Assembly (NCBI GenBank): GCA_039033415.1
Contig: JBCCCR010000001.1
Span: 1 to 64,000 of the forward strand
DNA: 64,000 bases
Direction of reading: 5' to 3'
From: Pseudomonadota bacterium
GTDB taxonomy: Bacteria > Pseudomonadota > Gammaproteobacteria > Xanthomonadales > SZUA-38
Position 1 is the first letter of the stretch. Every line of letters begins with the position of its first letter. A model generated the notes under the pieces. The model saw nothing but the letters and a program-made list of their open reading frames with translations. It searched no databases and was not told the DNA's origin. The position numbers and the translations under genes are program-made. Shown piece by piece: positions 17,894-26,675 of the stretch.

Positions 17894-19351
17894 ATGCGCA
17901 CAATAACAACCTTACTTACGCTACTCAGCATGTTCGCCGGCAGCGCCTCGGCGCAGCTTGAGTTCGGGGCCAACGATTTTCGGATCACCACGTTTGGGCC
18001 GGACGGCACCAACGCCTTTGGCGCAATTCGCCCGGAGATCGCCTACAACAGCAACGCCGATGAGTATCTGGTGATCTTCATCGCCAATACGGACGAGGGG
18101 CCAACGGCACCGTCGGAGGTGGAGCTTTGGGGGCAGCGGGTGGGGCCTGACGGAAGCCTCTTGGGCGGGCCAACGCTGCTGACCGATGTCGGCGGCATCG
18201 GCGCGGTCGGCGCAACACCGAACTTCTACCGCGTCATCTACGTGCCCTCAAGAAACGGCTATTTTGTGAGCTACAGCGCCGCCGACCCGGATTTCGGGGA
18301 TACCACTTTCAGGGTTTATGGGCTGTTTCTAACCGCTGCCGGCGCGCCGGACGGCGCGGCGTTCCAGCCGACGTCGGGTGGCACCACCGTCACCAACCAG
18401 CGCGGTGAGTTTTCTCCGGACATCGTTTACAACCCGGTCGACGACAACATTCTGCTCGCCTGGGAGCGCAGCACGGACGCGGCAGAGGCGGCGATCTTTG
18501 CTCGTCTGCTGTCGGCCAGCGACGGCAGCCCCGAAAGCGCAGAGATCCAGGTGGATTCTGTGAACGTCTTTTCGGTGGACGTTGCGGTTGCCCATAACGC
18601 CGCGGACAACGAATTCCTCGTGCACTGGCGCCGGGGGTTCGGTCAGTCGACGATGTTTCAGATCCTCGACGATGCGGCGCAGCCTCAGCTGATGGCGGAC
18701 CGGGAGCTGGCCAGCCCCGGATACTTCTCGGGGAAAAGCAGCGTTGCGTTTGATACCGACGCGCAGCAGTACCTGGTCGTATGGGTTAACTCTGATCCGG
18801 CTCTGGGAATGGTGGAAGGGGCTTACGAGATCTTTGGCCGTCGCGTCACTGCCGGCGGCGATCTGCTGGGCACGGACAAGTTTCGGATCAGTCAGTCAGA
18901 CGGCCTCGATACGTTGGCTTTTGGCGCTAACGTGGATTGCAACAATAACAACCCGTGTCTGGGAACAGCTCGCCCTGGGCTCGACTACTCAACGTTCGAG
19001 GATGCGTTCCTGGTTTCCTGGAGCAGCACGTTGCTGCAAACGGACAGCAATCAGGCGCAGACGAATCAGCTGGACAACCTGGTCCGGCGCATCGCTTCTG
19101 GACAGGACCCGGATCCAGCCAGCCCGCAGGTGCAGATCAGCAACGCGGGAGGGCAGGATCTTGGCTTTTTTGCTATTCATGCCGTGGTGGCTGCTGGCGC
19201 CGGCGGTCGGTATCTGGCGACCTGGTGGGGTGACGATAACCGCAACGGGGTGAGCCAGTCCGAAACCGAAGTGTGGGGGCAGGTGCTGCTTGCCGACGCG
19301 CTCCGGGATATCTTCGCCGACGGCTTCGAGAACCCTCCGCCCGGACGCTAA
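17894..19351 (+). CDS. Secreted beta-propeller-like protein with C-terminal DGFE tag
   Basis: 485 aa. The ATG at 17894 follows AGGAGAATCTGGT, a good ribosome-binding site, and begins a signal peptide ending SASA. The mature protein carries repeated beta units built on [EQDN]-[YF]-L-V-x-[WF] (DEYLVIFIAN, DNILLAWERS, NEFLVHWRRG, QQYLVVWVNS, DAFLVSWSST, GRYLATWWGD), often followed by IFGRRV-like strands, suggesting a propeller or beta-barrel of repeats. It ends DIFADGFENPPPGR, a variant of the C-terminal tag. Role is unknown; extracellular or cell-surface location is inferred. Confidence 0.75.
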   Translation: MRTITTLLTLLSMFAGSASAQLEFGANDFRITTFGPDGTNAFGAIRPEIAYNSNADEYLVIFIANTDEGPTAPSEVELWGQRVGPDGSLLGGPTLLTDVGGIGAVGATPNFYRVIYVPSRNGYFVSYSAADPDFGDTTFRVYGLFLTAAGAPDGAAFQPTSGGTTVTNQRGEFSPDIVYNPVDDNILLAWERSTDAAEAAIFARLLSASDGSPESAEIQVDSVNVFSVDVAVAHNAADNEFLVHWRRGFGQSTMFQILDDAAQPQLMADRELASPGYFSGKSSVAFDTDAQQYLVVWVNSDPALGMVEGAYEIFGRRVTAGGDLLGTDKFRISQSDGLDTLAFGANVDCNNNNPCLGTARPGLDYSTFEDAFLVSWSSTLLQTDSNQAQTNQLDNLVRRIASGQDPDPASPQVQISNAGGQDLGFFAIHAVVAAGAGGRYLATWWGDDNRNGVSQSETEVWGQVLLADALRDIFADGFENPPPGR

Positions 19352-19376
19352 AGTTGAAAAGACGGGCTATCGCGAG

Positions 19377-19748
19377 CTATTCGGCAATCAAAAAGTGTTT
19401 GCGCAGGCCGGGCATTGCCAGCGATACCTTCATGCCGTCGTGCGCACCGCCCAGCACGCGACCCTCTGGCCATTCGTCGATGCCGCGGGTGAGGGTGTTG
19501 TCACCTCGCACGAGAGCCACACTGATTCGGGTTCCTGGAGCCAGCGCGATGACCTGTGACGGCCGCGCTTTGCCGGCACCGGGCCGGTAGCTGCTGACGA
19601 GCTCAGTCCGCTTACCCCACGTGACGGCAAACAGGGTCGTGCGGGACTGATAAAGGTTCCCGACTTGAAAACCGTTTTCCTGGCCGCTGTCACGGGTCGT
19701 GGCGCAGGCTGCCAGCGTCAGGCACATCAGTATCATCAGTCGGCGCAT
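19377..19748 (-). CDS. Small lipoprotein of unknown function
   Basis: 123 aa with a lipoprotein signal (MRRLMILMCLTLAAC, lipobox LAAC). The mature domain is beta-rich (YQSRTTLFAVTWGKR, TRISVALVRGDNT) and unrecognised. Its start codon lies one base after the stop of the upstream hydrolase-like gene (TGACATG), so the two are translationally coupled. The shared operon suggests a joint envelope function. Confidence 0.65.
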   Translation of the reverse strand: MRRLMILMCLTLAACATTRDSGQENGFQVGNLYQSRTTLFAVTWGKRTELVSSYRPGAGKARPSQVIALAPGTRISVALVRGDNTLTRGIDEWPEGRVLGGAHDGMKVSLAMPGLRKHFLIAE

Positions 19749-19749
19749 G

Positions 19750-20469
19750 TCATTCAAAGCCTCTTCTAAGCAGATGCATCGCAATGTTAGTGCCCTGGCT
19801 GTGAGCGAGGATGACCAGGTCGTTACTCGCGTCGCTGAGCCATGATGCCAGCGTCGAAATGGGTGCCGGCGCAATCTCTCCGGTCTGCCGCCAGAGGTAT
19901 CGCTTGATGTTGCTACCGGGTCGGGGCACCAGGACGCGGGTAACAAGCTTCGGCTGCGGCACGGCAAATCCGCTGAAGTCGTGGCCTTGACCAAAGCCAC
20001 TGCCAACATCGTTTTCCACCGGCCAAACCTGGCCGCCGCCACGCTCGAAACGCCGCCAGTACGTCAAGGAATCCGGACGAATCAGGCTCTGGTTCGGCAC
20101 TTGATCCCGGGGGCTCCAGTAAACTTCAACACACAGGCCGGCACCCTGAGGGGGTTCGGTGGTGGTCTTTGGCGCAACCAGCATCACGCGAACGGTTTTT
20201 CCCCGAAGACTGCCACGAGCAACCACCGGCCAGCCGCCGCCATGCTCGGCGATGTCTTTGGCTTCGCCATCCAATAGATCTTCGGAGTCCAGCGTGACCA
20301 CGTTTCTCGCCTTCGGATAGGCGCTGGTGGTTCCCAGCCGGCTGGCGTAGCGACGGGTGGGTGAAAAACTCTGAAGGTGGGGCTGAACAAAGTCCCAGAC
20401 ATAGTCGACATATTCGCCGGTCTGCGGGTTCAGCGGGCTGTTGATACCAGCTAGCGTCCAGAATTCCAT
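19750..20469 (-). CDS. Hydrolase-like protein ending at a nucleophile-elbow motif
   Basis: 239 aa. I start it at the ATG at 20469, which has AAAGGA nine bases upstream; a GTG seven codons earlier overlaps that ribosome-binding site. Most of the sequence is unrecognised (MEFWTLAGINSPLN, then DFVQPHLQSF). The last 30 residues read DLVILAHSQGTNIAMHLL, a nucleophile elbow like that of alpha/beta hydrolases, yet only about a dozen residues follow, with no room for the acid or His of a triad. It may be a C-terminally truncated hydrolase, or the motif may serve another purpose. It is coupled to the downstream lipoprotein gene. Confidence 0.55.
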   Translation of the reverse strand: MEFWTLAGINSPLNPQTGEYVDYVWDFVQPHLQSFSPTRRYASRLGTTSAYPKARNVVTLDSEDLLDGEAKDIAEHGGGWPVVARGSLRGKTVRVMLVAPKTTTEPPQGAGLCVEVYWSPRDQVPNQSLIRPDSLTYWRRFERGGGQVWPVENDVGSGFGQGHDFSGFAVPQPKLVTRVLVPRPGSNIKRYLWRQTGEIAPAPISTLASWLSDASNDLVILAHSQGTNIAMHLLRRGFE

Positions 20470-20761
20470 GGTTTTTGGTCCTTTGGGCACCGGGTGGCGG
20501 CCATATTCACATCCTGAAGATGGATCCGGTCGGCCTGACTCGCCGCCGCAATCGCTAACTCAGGCGCAACCGCCGACATGATCAGCGTAACACCGGTTTG
20601 CCGGGTGGCACCCAAAGCCCGGTGGCCAGCAGCCCAATCGCGACTGCGTCGACAAAAACTCATCGCGGCGCAACGCGTGTACCACTCGCGGCTTTTGCCC
20701 TAGTGCGTGTCGTTTTTCTCGACCAATTGCGTAGTCAACAGGAGCAATGCAAGGAGCGAGC

Positions 20762-22489
20762 ATGGTGAGTATTCGATTGGTCATAGTTCTGATAGTGCTC
20801 TCAGGACTGGGCACACCGCGGGCATCGATGGCCGGGAGCAAAGGGTTTGTCCTGCCGCCGGCCACCATTCGTGTCGGCTCTGACTCCGAATGTGATTTCT
20901 CCTCGCTGGGTGACGCGCTGGACGCGGCCGCCGATCGTGATTTGATCCTGGTCAATAGCGGGACCAATTTCCTGACCAACGGCCTTGAAATCATCGAGAA
21001 GAGCCTGACCCTGATCGGGGGCTATCCGAGCTGTACGGCGGATGAGCCCGATCCCGATGCCCGGAGCACGATGTCGGGAGTGGCCCTCAACTCCGTGCTG
21101 GAGATTCAAAACGCCACGGCCACGCAAAGAACCGTTGTCGTTCGAAATTTTGTGATTCGCGGCGGCCGCGCAGATCAGACAGGGGGCGGCGGTATCGATA
21201 TCCGCGAAAACGTTCGGGTGCGCCTCGATAACGTCTGGGTGCAAGAAAACGAGTCGACCACCGGCGGCGGGATCAGCATCCGTGGCTTAGGGTTTCCTGC
21301 CTCACTGCGCCTGGAAGGTGGGACGCGCGTGGGCCTGGCTTCGGAGATGTTCGGCAATACGGCCTCCGAGGAGGGCGGGGGCATTTTCTGCCGCCGTGCC
21401 GCGATCGAGTGGGTGGACGCCACCATCGAATGGAATGCGGCTGAGGAAGGCGGGGGACTCTATGCGTTTGAGTGTCAGGTGACGACGCCACCGATTACCG
21501 ATGATGGGCCCGCGCAAATCGTGGGGGCGCTCAACAACACGGCGGCCTCTATCGGCGGCGGGATCTCGCTACGCAGCATCGGAGTCGGGGAGTCGTCCAT
21601 CCAGCTGAGTAGTTCTCCCCAGCGGCAGATACTCATCTCCGGCAATAGCGCTGGCGGGGATGGCGGCGGCGTGGCGCTCTCCGAATCGAGTTTCATTGGA
21701 GACGGCATCGCGATCGTCGACAATCAATCGGGAAATTCCGGTGGGGGTGTCCGGGTCTTTAGCTCGATTTTTGATCTGGATCGAGGTGACGGTGGGACCT
21801 GTGCCAACCTACAAAGATGTTCGCAGATCAGCGGCAACACCGCCGAGACGAGCGCTGGTGCCGTGTATGTGCTTTCGGGTACAGCCGATCTTCGCCAGAC
21901 GTTCATCGACAACAACGAATCGGATCGCGCTCCGGTGATCCTGGCGACGGGTAATGACACGATGGTGGTTATGCGGAGCGTACAAATCTCTGGCAACGTG
22001 GAAACCGGGCTGGTTAACTCAACGCTGATGTTCGGTTCCAGGGCGGTGTTCGACATGAACTTTGTGACGGTGACTGGCAACACGTCGGACAGGGTGATCG
22101 AGCTGATCAACAACTCATCGCTGGCGGTGAGCAACAGCATCTGGTGGGAGCCGGCCATGGAACTGGTCGCCGGTGACGAATCCAGCGGGACGGCCAGCGC
22201 CTGCATGAACGCCAGCGACGACAGCAGCTTATCAGCAGATACCCGCGACCCGGATTTCGAAATTATTGTTCAGAACGGTCAGCCCCCAATTTACGCGCTC
22301 GCCGACACCTCACCCAATGTGGACGCCTGCGCAGGGGTCGCTATGAAAGGTATGGGCCTGTCGCTGGACGCCCTCGGCGAACCGCGCTTTGTCGATCAGC
22401 CGGACATCGCCAACGGTCCCGGATTTCAGGATCGCGGCGCCTTCGAACTTCAGCTGCCGCTGCTGTCTGACGGCTTCGAGGACCCCTGA
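20762..22489 (+). CDS. Secreted right-handed beta-helix protein (choice-of-anchor Q-like) with DGFE tag
   Basis: 575 aa. The ATG at 20762 has AAGGAG eight bases upstream and starts a signal peptide. Repeats of GGG-I/V (GGGIDIR, GGGISIR, GGGIFCR, GGGLYAF, GGGISLR, GGGVALS, GGGVRVF) alternate with SGN-type turns, as in parallel beta-helix and polymorphic outer-membrane-protein-like adhesins. The C-terminal part (VSNSIWW, then YALADTSPNVDACAG, LGEPRFVDQPDIANG and DRGAFELQ) matches the pattern of choice-of-anchor Q domain proteins. It ends LLSDGFEDP. The sigma-factor gene starts about 130 bp downstream, and a similar secreted protein lies beyond the kinase on the other strand. Confidence 0.8.
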   Translation: MVSIRLVIVLIVLSGLGTPRASMAGSKGFVLPPATIRVGSDSECDFSSLGDALDAAADRDLILVNSGTNFLTNGLEIIEKSLTLIGGYPSCTADEPDPDARSTMSGVALNSVLEIQNATATQRTVVVRNFVIRGGRADQTGGGGIDIRENVRVRLDNVWVQENESTTGGGISIRGLGFPASLRLEGGTRVGLASEMFGNTASEEGGGIFCRRAAIEWVDATIEWNAAEEGGGLYAFECQVTTPPITDDGPAQIVGALNNTAASIGGGISLRSIGVGESSIQLSSSPQRQILISGNSAGGDGGGVALSESSFIGDGIAIVDNQSGNSGGGVRVFSSIFDLDRGDGGTCANLQRCSQISGNTAETSAGAVYVLSGTADLRQTFIDNNESDRAPVILATGNDTMVVMRSVQISGNVETGLVNSTLMFGSRAVFDMNFVTVTGNTSDRVIELINNSSLAVSNSIWWEPAMELVAGDESSGTASACMNASDDSSLSADTRDPDFEIIVQNGQPPIYALADTSPNVDACAGVAMKGMGLSLDALGEPRFVDQPDIANGPGFQDRGAFELQLPLLSDGFEDP

Positions 22490-22617
22490 CGCCCGAGCTG
22501 CGTTGCGCCGTCTGCTAGCCGGAAGATTGGCAGCGCCAATGTCACAGCGCGTTGAGTTTCCCCGCCAGTTTTGATTGCATACCCGCAGTAGCAGGCAATC
22601 CAAGGTGGCGCGGTCCG

Positions 22618-23208
22618 GTGTCAATAGACAAACCAACGCCCTCAGAATCCGAGAAGCCGGGAATCACGACCACAACGCTTCTCGATCAAGCCAACAGCGG
22701 TGACGACGCGGCGCGCGACGCGCTGTTCCAGCGCGTGCTCCCCATGTTGCGCCGCTTCGCGCGCGGCCGTTTGCCTGCCTGGGGCAGAGACTCCGCCGAA
22801 ACCGAGGATCTTGTGCAGATCACGCTGCTTCGCGCGTTTAAACGTCTGGGCGACTTTAAAGCTGAGCGGCCGGGTGCGTTTCTGTCGTATCTGCGCACCA
22901 TCATGATGAACGCAGTACGCGACGAAATCCGCAAAAAGGGCCGTCGACCGCATAGCACCTCTTCGGTCGAAGAAGCGGTGGTCGACCCGGAGAGCGTCGT
23001 GGCGAACGTAGTCGGCATGGAGACAATCGATGCGTATGAAGGGGCGATGGCCGAGCTCAACGAAGGCCGGCGTGAGGCGGTGATGATGCACGTAGAGTTT
23101 GGGATGACTTACGCAGAGGTGGCCCTGGAGCTTGGGCTGCCGTCAGCCAACGCCGCCCGCATGAGAATCAAGCGGGGGCTGGAGGAAGTGGCCAGGCTGA
23201 TGCCCTGA
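22618..23208 (+). CDS. ECF-type RNA polymerase sigma factor
   Basis: 196 aa. The GTG at 22618 is preceded by AAGGTGG; frames starting earlier add an unlikely leader. Region 2 is recognisable in FQRVLPMLRRFARGRLP and TEDLVQITLLRAFKRL, followed by a -10-recognition helix (FLSYLRTIMMNAVRDEIRKKGRR). Region 4 is EGRREAVMMHVEFGMTYAEVA with the DNA-binding helix SANAARMRIKRGL. Its stop overlaps the start of the kinase gene (TGATG), a hallmark of kinase-linked ECF groups (ECF43-like), where phosphorylation of the sigma factor can replace an anti-sigma factor. No anti-sigma gene is visible. Confidence 0.85.
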   Translation: MSIDKPTPSESEKPGITTTTLLDQANSGDDAARDALFQRVLPMLRRFARGRLPAWGRDSAETEDLVQITLLRAFKRLGDFKAERPGAFLSYLRTIMMNAVRDEIRKKGRRPHSTSSVEEAVVDPESVVANVVGMETIDAYEGAMAELNEGRREAVMMHVEFGMTYAEVALELGLPSANAARMRIKRGLEEVARLMP

Positions 23209-25421
23209 TGGTCGAGGATCGCGGGTCTCAGGACGAGACCGCTGGGCAAGACACCACTCGAATTCTCGATGAGGACGAGTCGCGACGGGTTGCGCGAAAT
23301 CTCAAGAAGCTCGAGGCGTTGCGCGACCTCATGGGCAGCCTGGGGCCCGATGCGGCGGGCGAAGAATCCGAAGTCACTAACGGCCAGTGGGGGCACCTGA
23401 CGCTCAAGGACAGGCTGGGTGCAGGCTGCTTCGGTGACGTGTATCGGGCCTACGATCCGCTGCTGCAGCGGGACGTCGCGCTCAAGCTTCGCCGTCGTGA
23501 GGCTGTCGACTCCGACAACGAGCTTTACATTAACGAAGCCCGGCGCATGGCGCAGGTGCACCATCCGAGCGTGCTCGCCATCCACGGCGCCGGCATCAAC
23601 GATGGCCGGGTGGGTCTGTGGGCTGACCTGATCAACGGCGAGACGCTGCAGGATCTCCTGCAAACCGAGGGCAACTTCGACCGGTCGACGCTGATGACGC
23701 TGCTCACTCAACTTAACGACGCGCTGCGCCACGTGCACGAGGTTGGCCTGGTTCACGGCGACGTGAAGCTCGACAACGTGATGCGTCGCGACGGCCGGTT
23801 TGTGCTCATGGACTTCGGCGCAGCCGAGCACGACGGCATGCGGCCCCGCTTCGGTTCACCGGCCTACATGGCCCCAGAGCTGTTCGACGAGAACGGCAAG
23901 CTCACGCCCAAAGCCGACCTGTACTCGCTAGGTATTCTCGCCCTGGGCGCTGCCACCGGCGAACAGATTCCGAAACCAAAAATGCTCAACGATCCTGAGC
24001 TGAGGGCCGAGCTTGGCTCAGATCTGCATGCGATTCTCCTGGGTCTACTCGAACGCGATACCGCCAATCGCCTAGATCACGACGGGCTGGACGAGGCGTT
24101 GGCGTTGATCAGGGACGCGCCCGCGAGGCGCCGCCGCCGGCTGATCTTTGCGGTCATTGTCGCCAGCTTAAGCGTCGGTCTGTTGCTCAGTCTGTTTGCG
24201 CTGAACCGTGTCGAACGAGAGCGGCAGCGCTTGGAGCTGGTCAAAGATCTGGTGGTGGAATCGGTGCAGCAGCTCTCGCCGGAAGGCTCAAGCGGCCCCG
24301 AGGTCATGCAGGCGCTGTTTGAGAACATTGGTGAGCTCACTGCTGAGCGCCTTTCGGACTATCCTGACGCTCGGGCGGATATGCAGCTAATTGCTGGTGA
24401 GGGTCTCCAGGCATACGGCGAGCGCGGCAGCGGGCTGGCTCTGGCGGAACAGGCGCTGACCACGATGCTCGTTGAGGGACGCAGCGTCCGCGATCTGGCT
24501 CATACCCACAATATTGTAGCCCGTATGCGTAATGCGGCCGGAGATTTTGGCGGAGCTGAGGCGGCAATCCGTCGCTCCGTCGCGCTTTTTGAAACGCTCC
24601 CTGCCGCGCAGTTCGAAAAACCCGATGAAGGCCCTCTGGGCGTCATTCAGGGCCGTACCCTCCTGGCGAATCTGCTGGCTCGGCAGGGTGATCTGCGCGG
24701 CCGCCTCGAAGCGCATCGGTTGATCCTGCAAGACCGCGAGGCGCTCCTGGGAGTCGGTCAGCCCGGGTCCGCGGTGGACTATCACAACGTGGCTCAGTCG
24801 CTGTTGGCCCTCGGTTTCACCCCCGATGCGGTGGCGTCCGAGGAAGGGGCGCTGGCGCTGCTGGGCCAAGAAGATCTAGGAACCTTCAAGGAGCTCCTGG
24901 TCCAGCTCGGCTTGGCTCGCGCTTATGGTGAGCACGGACAGCATAAGGAAGCCCAGACAACGTTGACCCGGACCCGCGAGCTGTTTCAACGGCTGCTGCC
25001 TGAGGGCCACCGCCTGTATGCCTCGCTGGACGAGGCAAGCGCGCGACTGGCGTATCTTCGGGGAAATCGCGATATCGCTTTGGCGACCTATCGAGCCCAT
25101 TTCGCTGACGCGGGGCCGGGTGCCGGGACGGCGTCTGGCCGAACTTGGCTGCAGTACGCCGAGACCGAGCGATTGGTGGGAAACTCAGGGGCTTTCGAAC
25201 AGGCGCTCGCCAAAGGGCAGGAGCAGCTGACCGACGAATATGGCGTGCTCAGACCGGTATTCGCACTGGGCACTCAGGTTGCGACAAGCCTCACCGGTCG
25301 GGCGACGCTTACCCGCGATGAGCTGGCGGTCGCGATCGATGAGCTGGCCGAGCAGCTACGGACCGACTATCCGCAGCTGCCCGAGCTTGCCCTGCTATAT
25401 GCCTGGCGTGAGGCCATCTGA
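23208..25421 (+). CDS. Membrane Ser/Thr protein kinase with TPR region, coupled to sigma factor
   Basis: 737 aa Hanks-type kinase. The N-terminal 60 residues are charged and helical. Kinase motifs are intact: glycine loop LGAGCFGDVY, Lys93 in VALKL, HGDVKLDN (Asp185; the usual Arg of HRD is Gly, as in non-RD kinases), DFG at 202-204 and SPAYMAPE. One membrane helix lies at about 312-333, and the remaining 400 residues are TPR-like helices, predicted to be periplasmic. The start codon overlaps the sigma-factor stop by one base. By analogy with PknS-EcfK of Xanthomonas, it is likely to activate the adjacent sigma factor in response to an envelope signal; this is inference. Confidence 0.9.
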   Translation: MVEDRGSQDETAGQDTTRILDEDESRRVARNLKKLEALRDLMGSLGPDAAGEESEVTNGQWGHLTLKDRLGAGCFGDVYRAYDPLLQRDVALKLRRREAVDSDNELYINEARRMAQVHHPSVLAIHGAGINDGRVGLWADLINGETLQDLLQTEGNFDRSTLMTLLTQLNDALRHVHEVGLVHGDVKLDNVMRRDGRFVLMDFGAAEHDGMRPRFGSPAYMAPELFDENGKLTPKADLYSLGILALGAATGEQIPKPKMLNDPELRAELGSDLHAILLGLLERDTANRLDHDGLDEALALIRDAPARRRRRLIFAVIVASLSVGLLLSLFALNRVERERQRLELVKDLVVESVQQLSPEGSSGPEVMQALFENIGELTAERLSDYPDARADMQLIAGEGLQAYGERGSGLALAEQALTTMLVEGRSVRDLAHTHNIVARMRNAAGDFGGAEAAIRRSVALFETLPAAQFEKPDEGPLGVIQGRTLLANLLARQGDLRGRLEAHRLILQDREALLGVGQPGSAVDYHNVAQSLLALGFTPDAVASEEGALALLGQEDLGTFKELLVQLGLARAYGEHGQHKEAQTTLTRTRELFQRLLPEGHRLYASLDEASARLAYLRGNRDIALATYRAHFADAGPGAGTASGRTWLQYAETERLVGNSGAFEQALAKGQEQLTDEYGVLRPVFALGTQVATSLTGRATLTRDELAVAIDELAEQLRTDYPQLPELALLYAWREAI

Positions 25422-25430
25422 CAATCAGCG

Positions 25431-26525
25431 TTAGAAGATCACACCTGGAATAATCCAGTCATCATCCCCTTCCAACCCGTCGGAAAAGATCTGCGCCTCG
25501 TAGGCCCCCAGGTCCACCGCTGGGCCGACGATGCGCCCCATGCCGTCCGCGTCCCTCGGCGGCAATCCGTCTGGCACCGGGAGCCCTGCGTCGATCAGCG
25601 GTGAGCCGATATTCGGGCTCAAGCCAAGCGAGCCAAGACCGAGCTGCGGGTTTCCGCTGATCGTGCCGGTTTCCTCCAGGGGATTTGAGCCTGCCAGTGA
25701 GTTCAAGAAGTTCCGATTGAGCCGGACGCTGGATCCCGCCAGCAGCAGGTCGTCCCCGTTGTTGTCAGCAAACACGTTGTTGAGCAGGCGCACCGTGGCG
25801 TTGCCGCCGATTCGGAAACCTGCGCCGTCACCTGCGGCGGAGTTTTCAGCAATTGTCACGTTGGCTATGAGGTTCTCAGCCCCGTTTAGCAGCAGCTCGC
25901 CGCCGCCGCCGTCACGGCCCGCCGCGTTCCGGAAAAACACGGAGTTCTCCAAACGCAGGCTGCCGCGGTCGACAATGACATAGAGTCCGGCGCCCTGTTC
26001 GGTGGCCTCGTTGAGGTTGAAGATCAGCGTCGAAAAGCGGAACGAGCCCTCCCAGTCCGGTGAAAACGACCGGGCGTCGATGCCGCCGCCGTTCAGGGAG
26101 ATGCCGGGATCATTGGCGCCGCCGCGGGTGATCGTCAGATTTTCGACAGCGATGTCGCCGCTGTCCGGCCCCGGCTGCAGCACCAGGCCCTGAATCTGAA
26201 AATCGCCGTCGATGACGGTCAGCCGGGGGTTGTCTTTTCGGCTGTCGCATACCGGCGCGTCCGGCGGACCAGGCGGGCCCCAGCCCCCCGACACCGTCAG
26301 GCCGCCGGGCTGGCTGGAAACATAGCGAAAGCCGTTGTTGGTCGTTGGGACCAGGTATTGGCCCACCATCACTCGGATTTCGTCAGTTTCGCTATTCCCG
26401 GCTGCGGCCAGCAGCGCGTTCTGCAGGGCGCTCGGGGTGCCGACGCAGAAGATCTCAGCGCGCGCGTTTGACGTCGCAAACGTCAGCGCCAAACTCAAGG
26501 TTATTCCAGAAAGTATCCGTTTCAT
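25431..26525 (-). CDS. Secreted beta-helix protein (choice-of-anchor Q-like) with variant C-terminal tag
   Basis: 364 aa. The ATG at 26525 has AAGGAGA nine bases upstream and starts a signal peptide ending SNARA. Parallel beta-helix repeats (GGGIDARS, GAGLYVIVDRG, DGGGGELLL, GAGFRIGGN) end in a typical choice-of-anchor Q closing segment: NNVFADNNGDDLLL, IGSPLIDAG, DADGMGR and VDLGAYE. It is followed by IFSDGLEGDDDWIIPGVIF, in which IFSDGLE is a variant of the shared tag placed 19 residues from the end. It converges with the kinase gene, 9 bp from its stop, and is a good candidate member of that sigma factor's regulon together with the gene at 20762. Confidence 0.8.
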   Translation of the reverse strand: MKRILSGITLSLALTFATSNARAEIFCVGTPSALQNALLAAAGNSETDEIRVMVGQYLVPTTNNGFRYVSSQPGGLTVSGGWGPPGPPDAPVCDSRKDNPRLTVIDGDFQIQGLVLQPGPDSGDIAVENLTITRGGANDPGISLNGGGIDARSFSPDWEGSFRFSTLIFNLNEATEQGAGLYVIVDRGSLRLENSVFFRNAAGRDGGGGELLLNGAENLIANVTIAENSAAGDGAGFRIGGNATVRLLNNVFADNNGDDLLLAGSSVRLNRNFLNSLAGSNPLEETGTISGNPQLGLGSLGLSPNIGSPLIDAGLPVPDGLPPRDADGMGRIVGPAVDLGAYEAQIFSDGLEGDDDWIIPGVIF

Positions 26526-26675
26526 CGTAGGGGTCTCCTTACTCAAAGCCGTCGGACCGCCCGGTCCTGCCATCGCCTGCACCAGCTCTGTGGTATTAGA
26601 GGCGAAGTCCTGGCGCGTTCAGGAGTTCCAACGACGGCACCCCCCAAATGTGCACAGCTGGAGGAGATAAAGACC

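Noticed and set aside
19750-19761. Gly-Phe-Glu end of the hydrolase-like protein as a seventh tagged protein
   Set aside because: The context (LLRRGFE) lacks the preceding F-[AS]-D, and the protein has no signal peptide.
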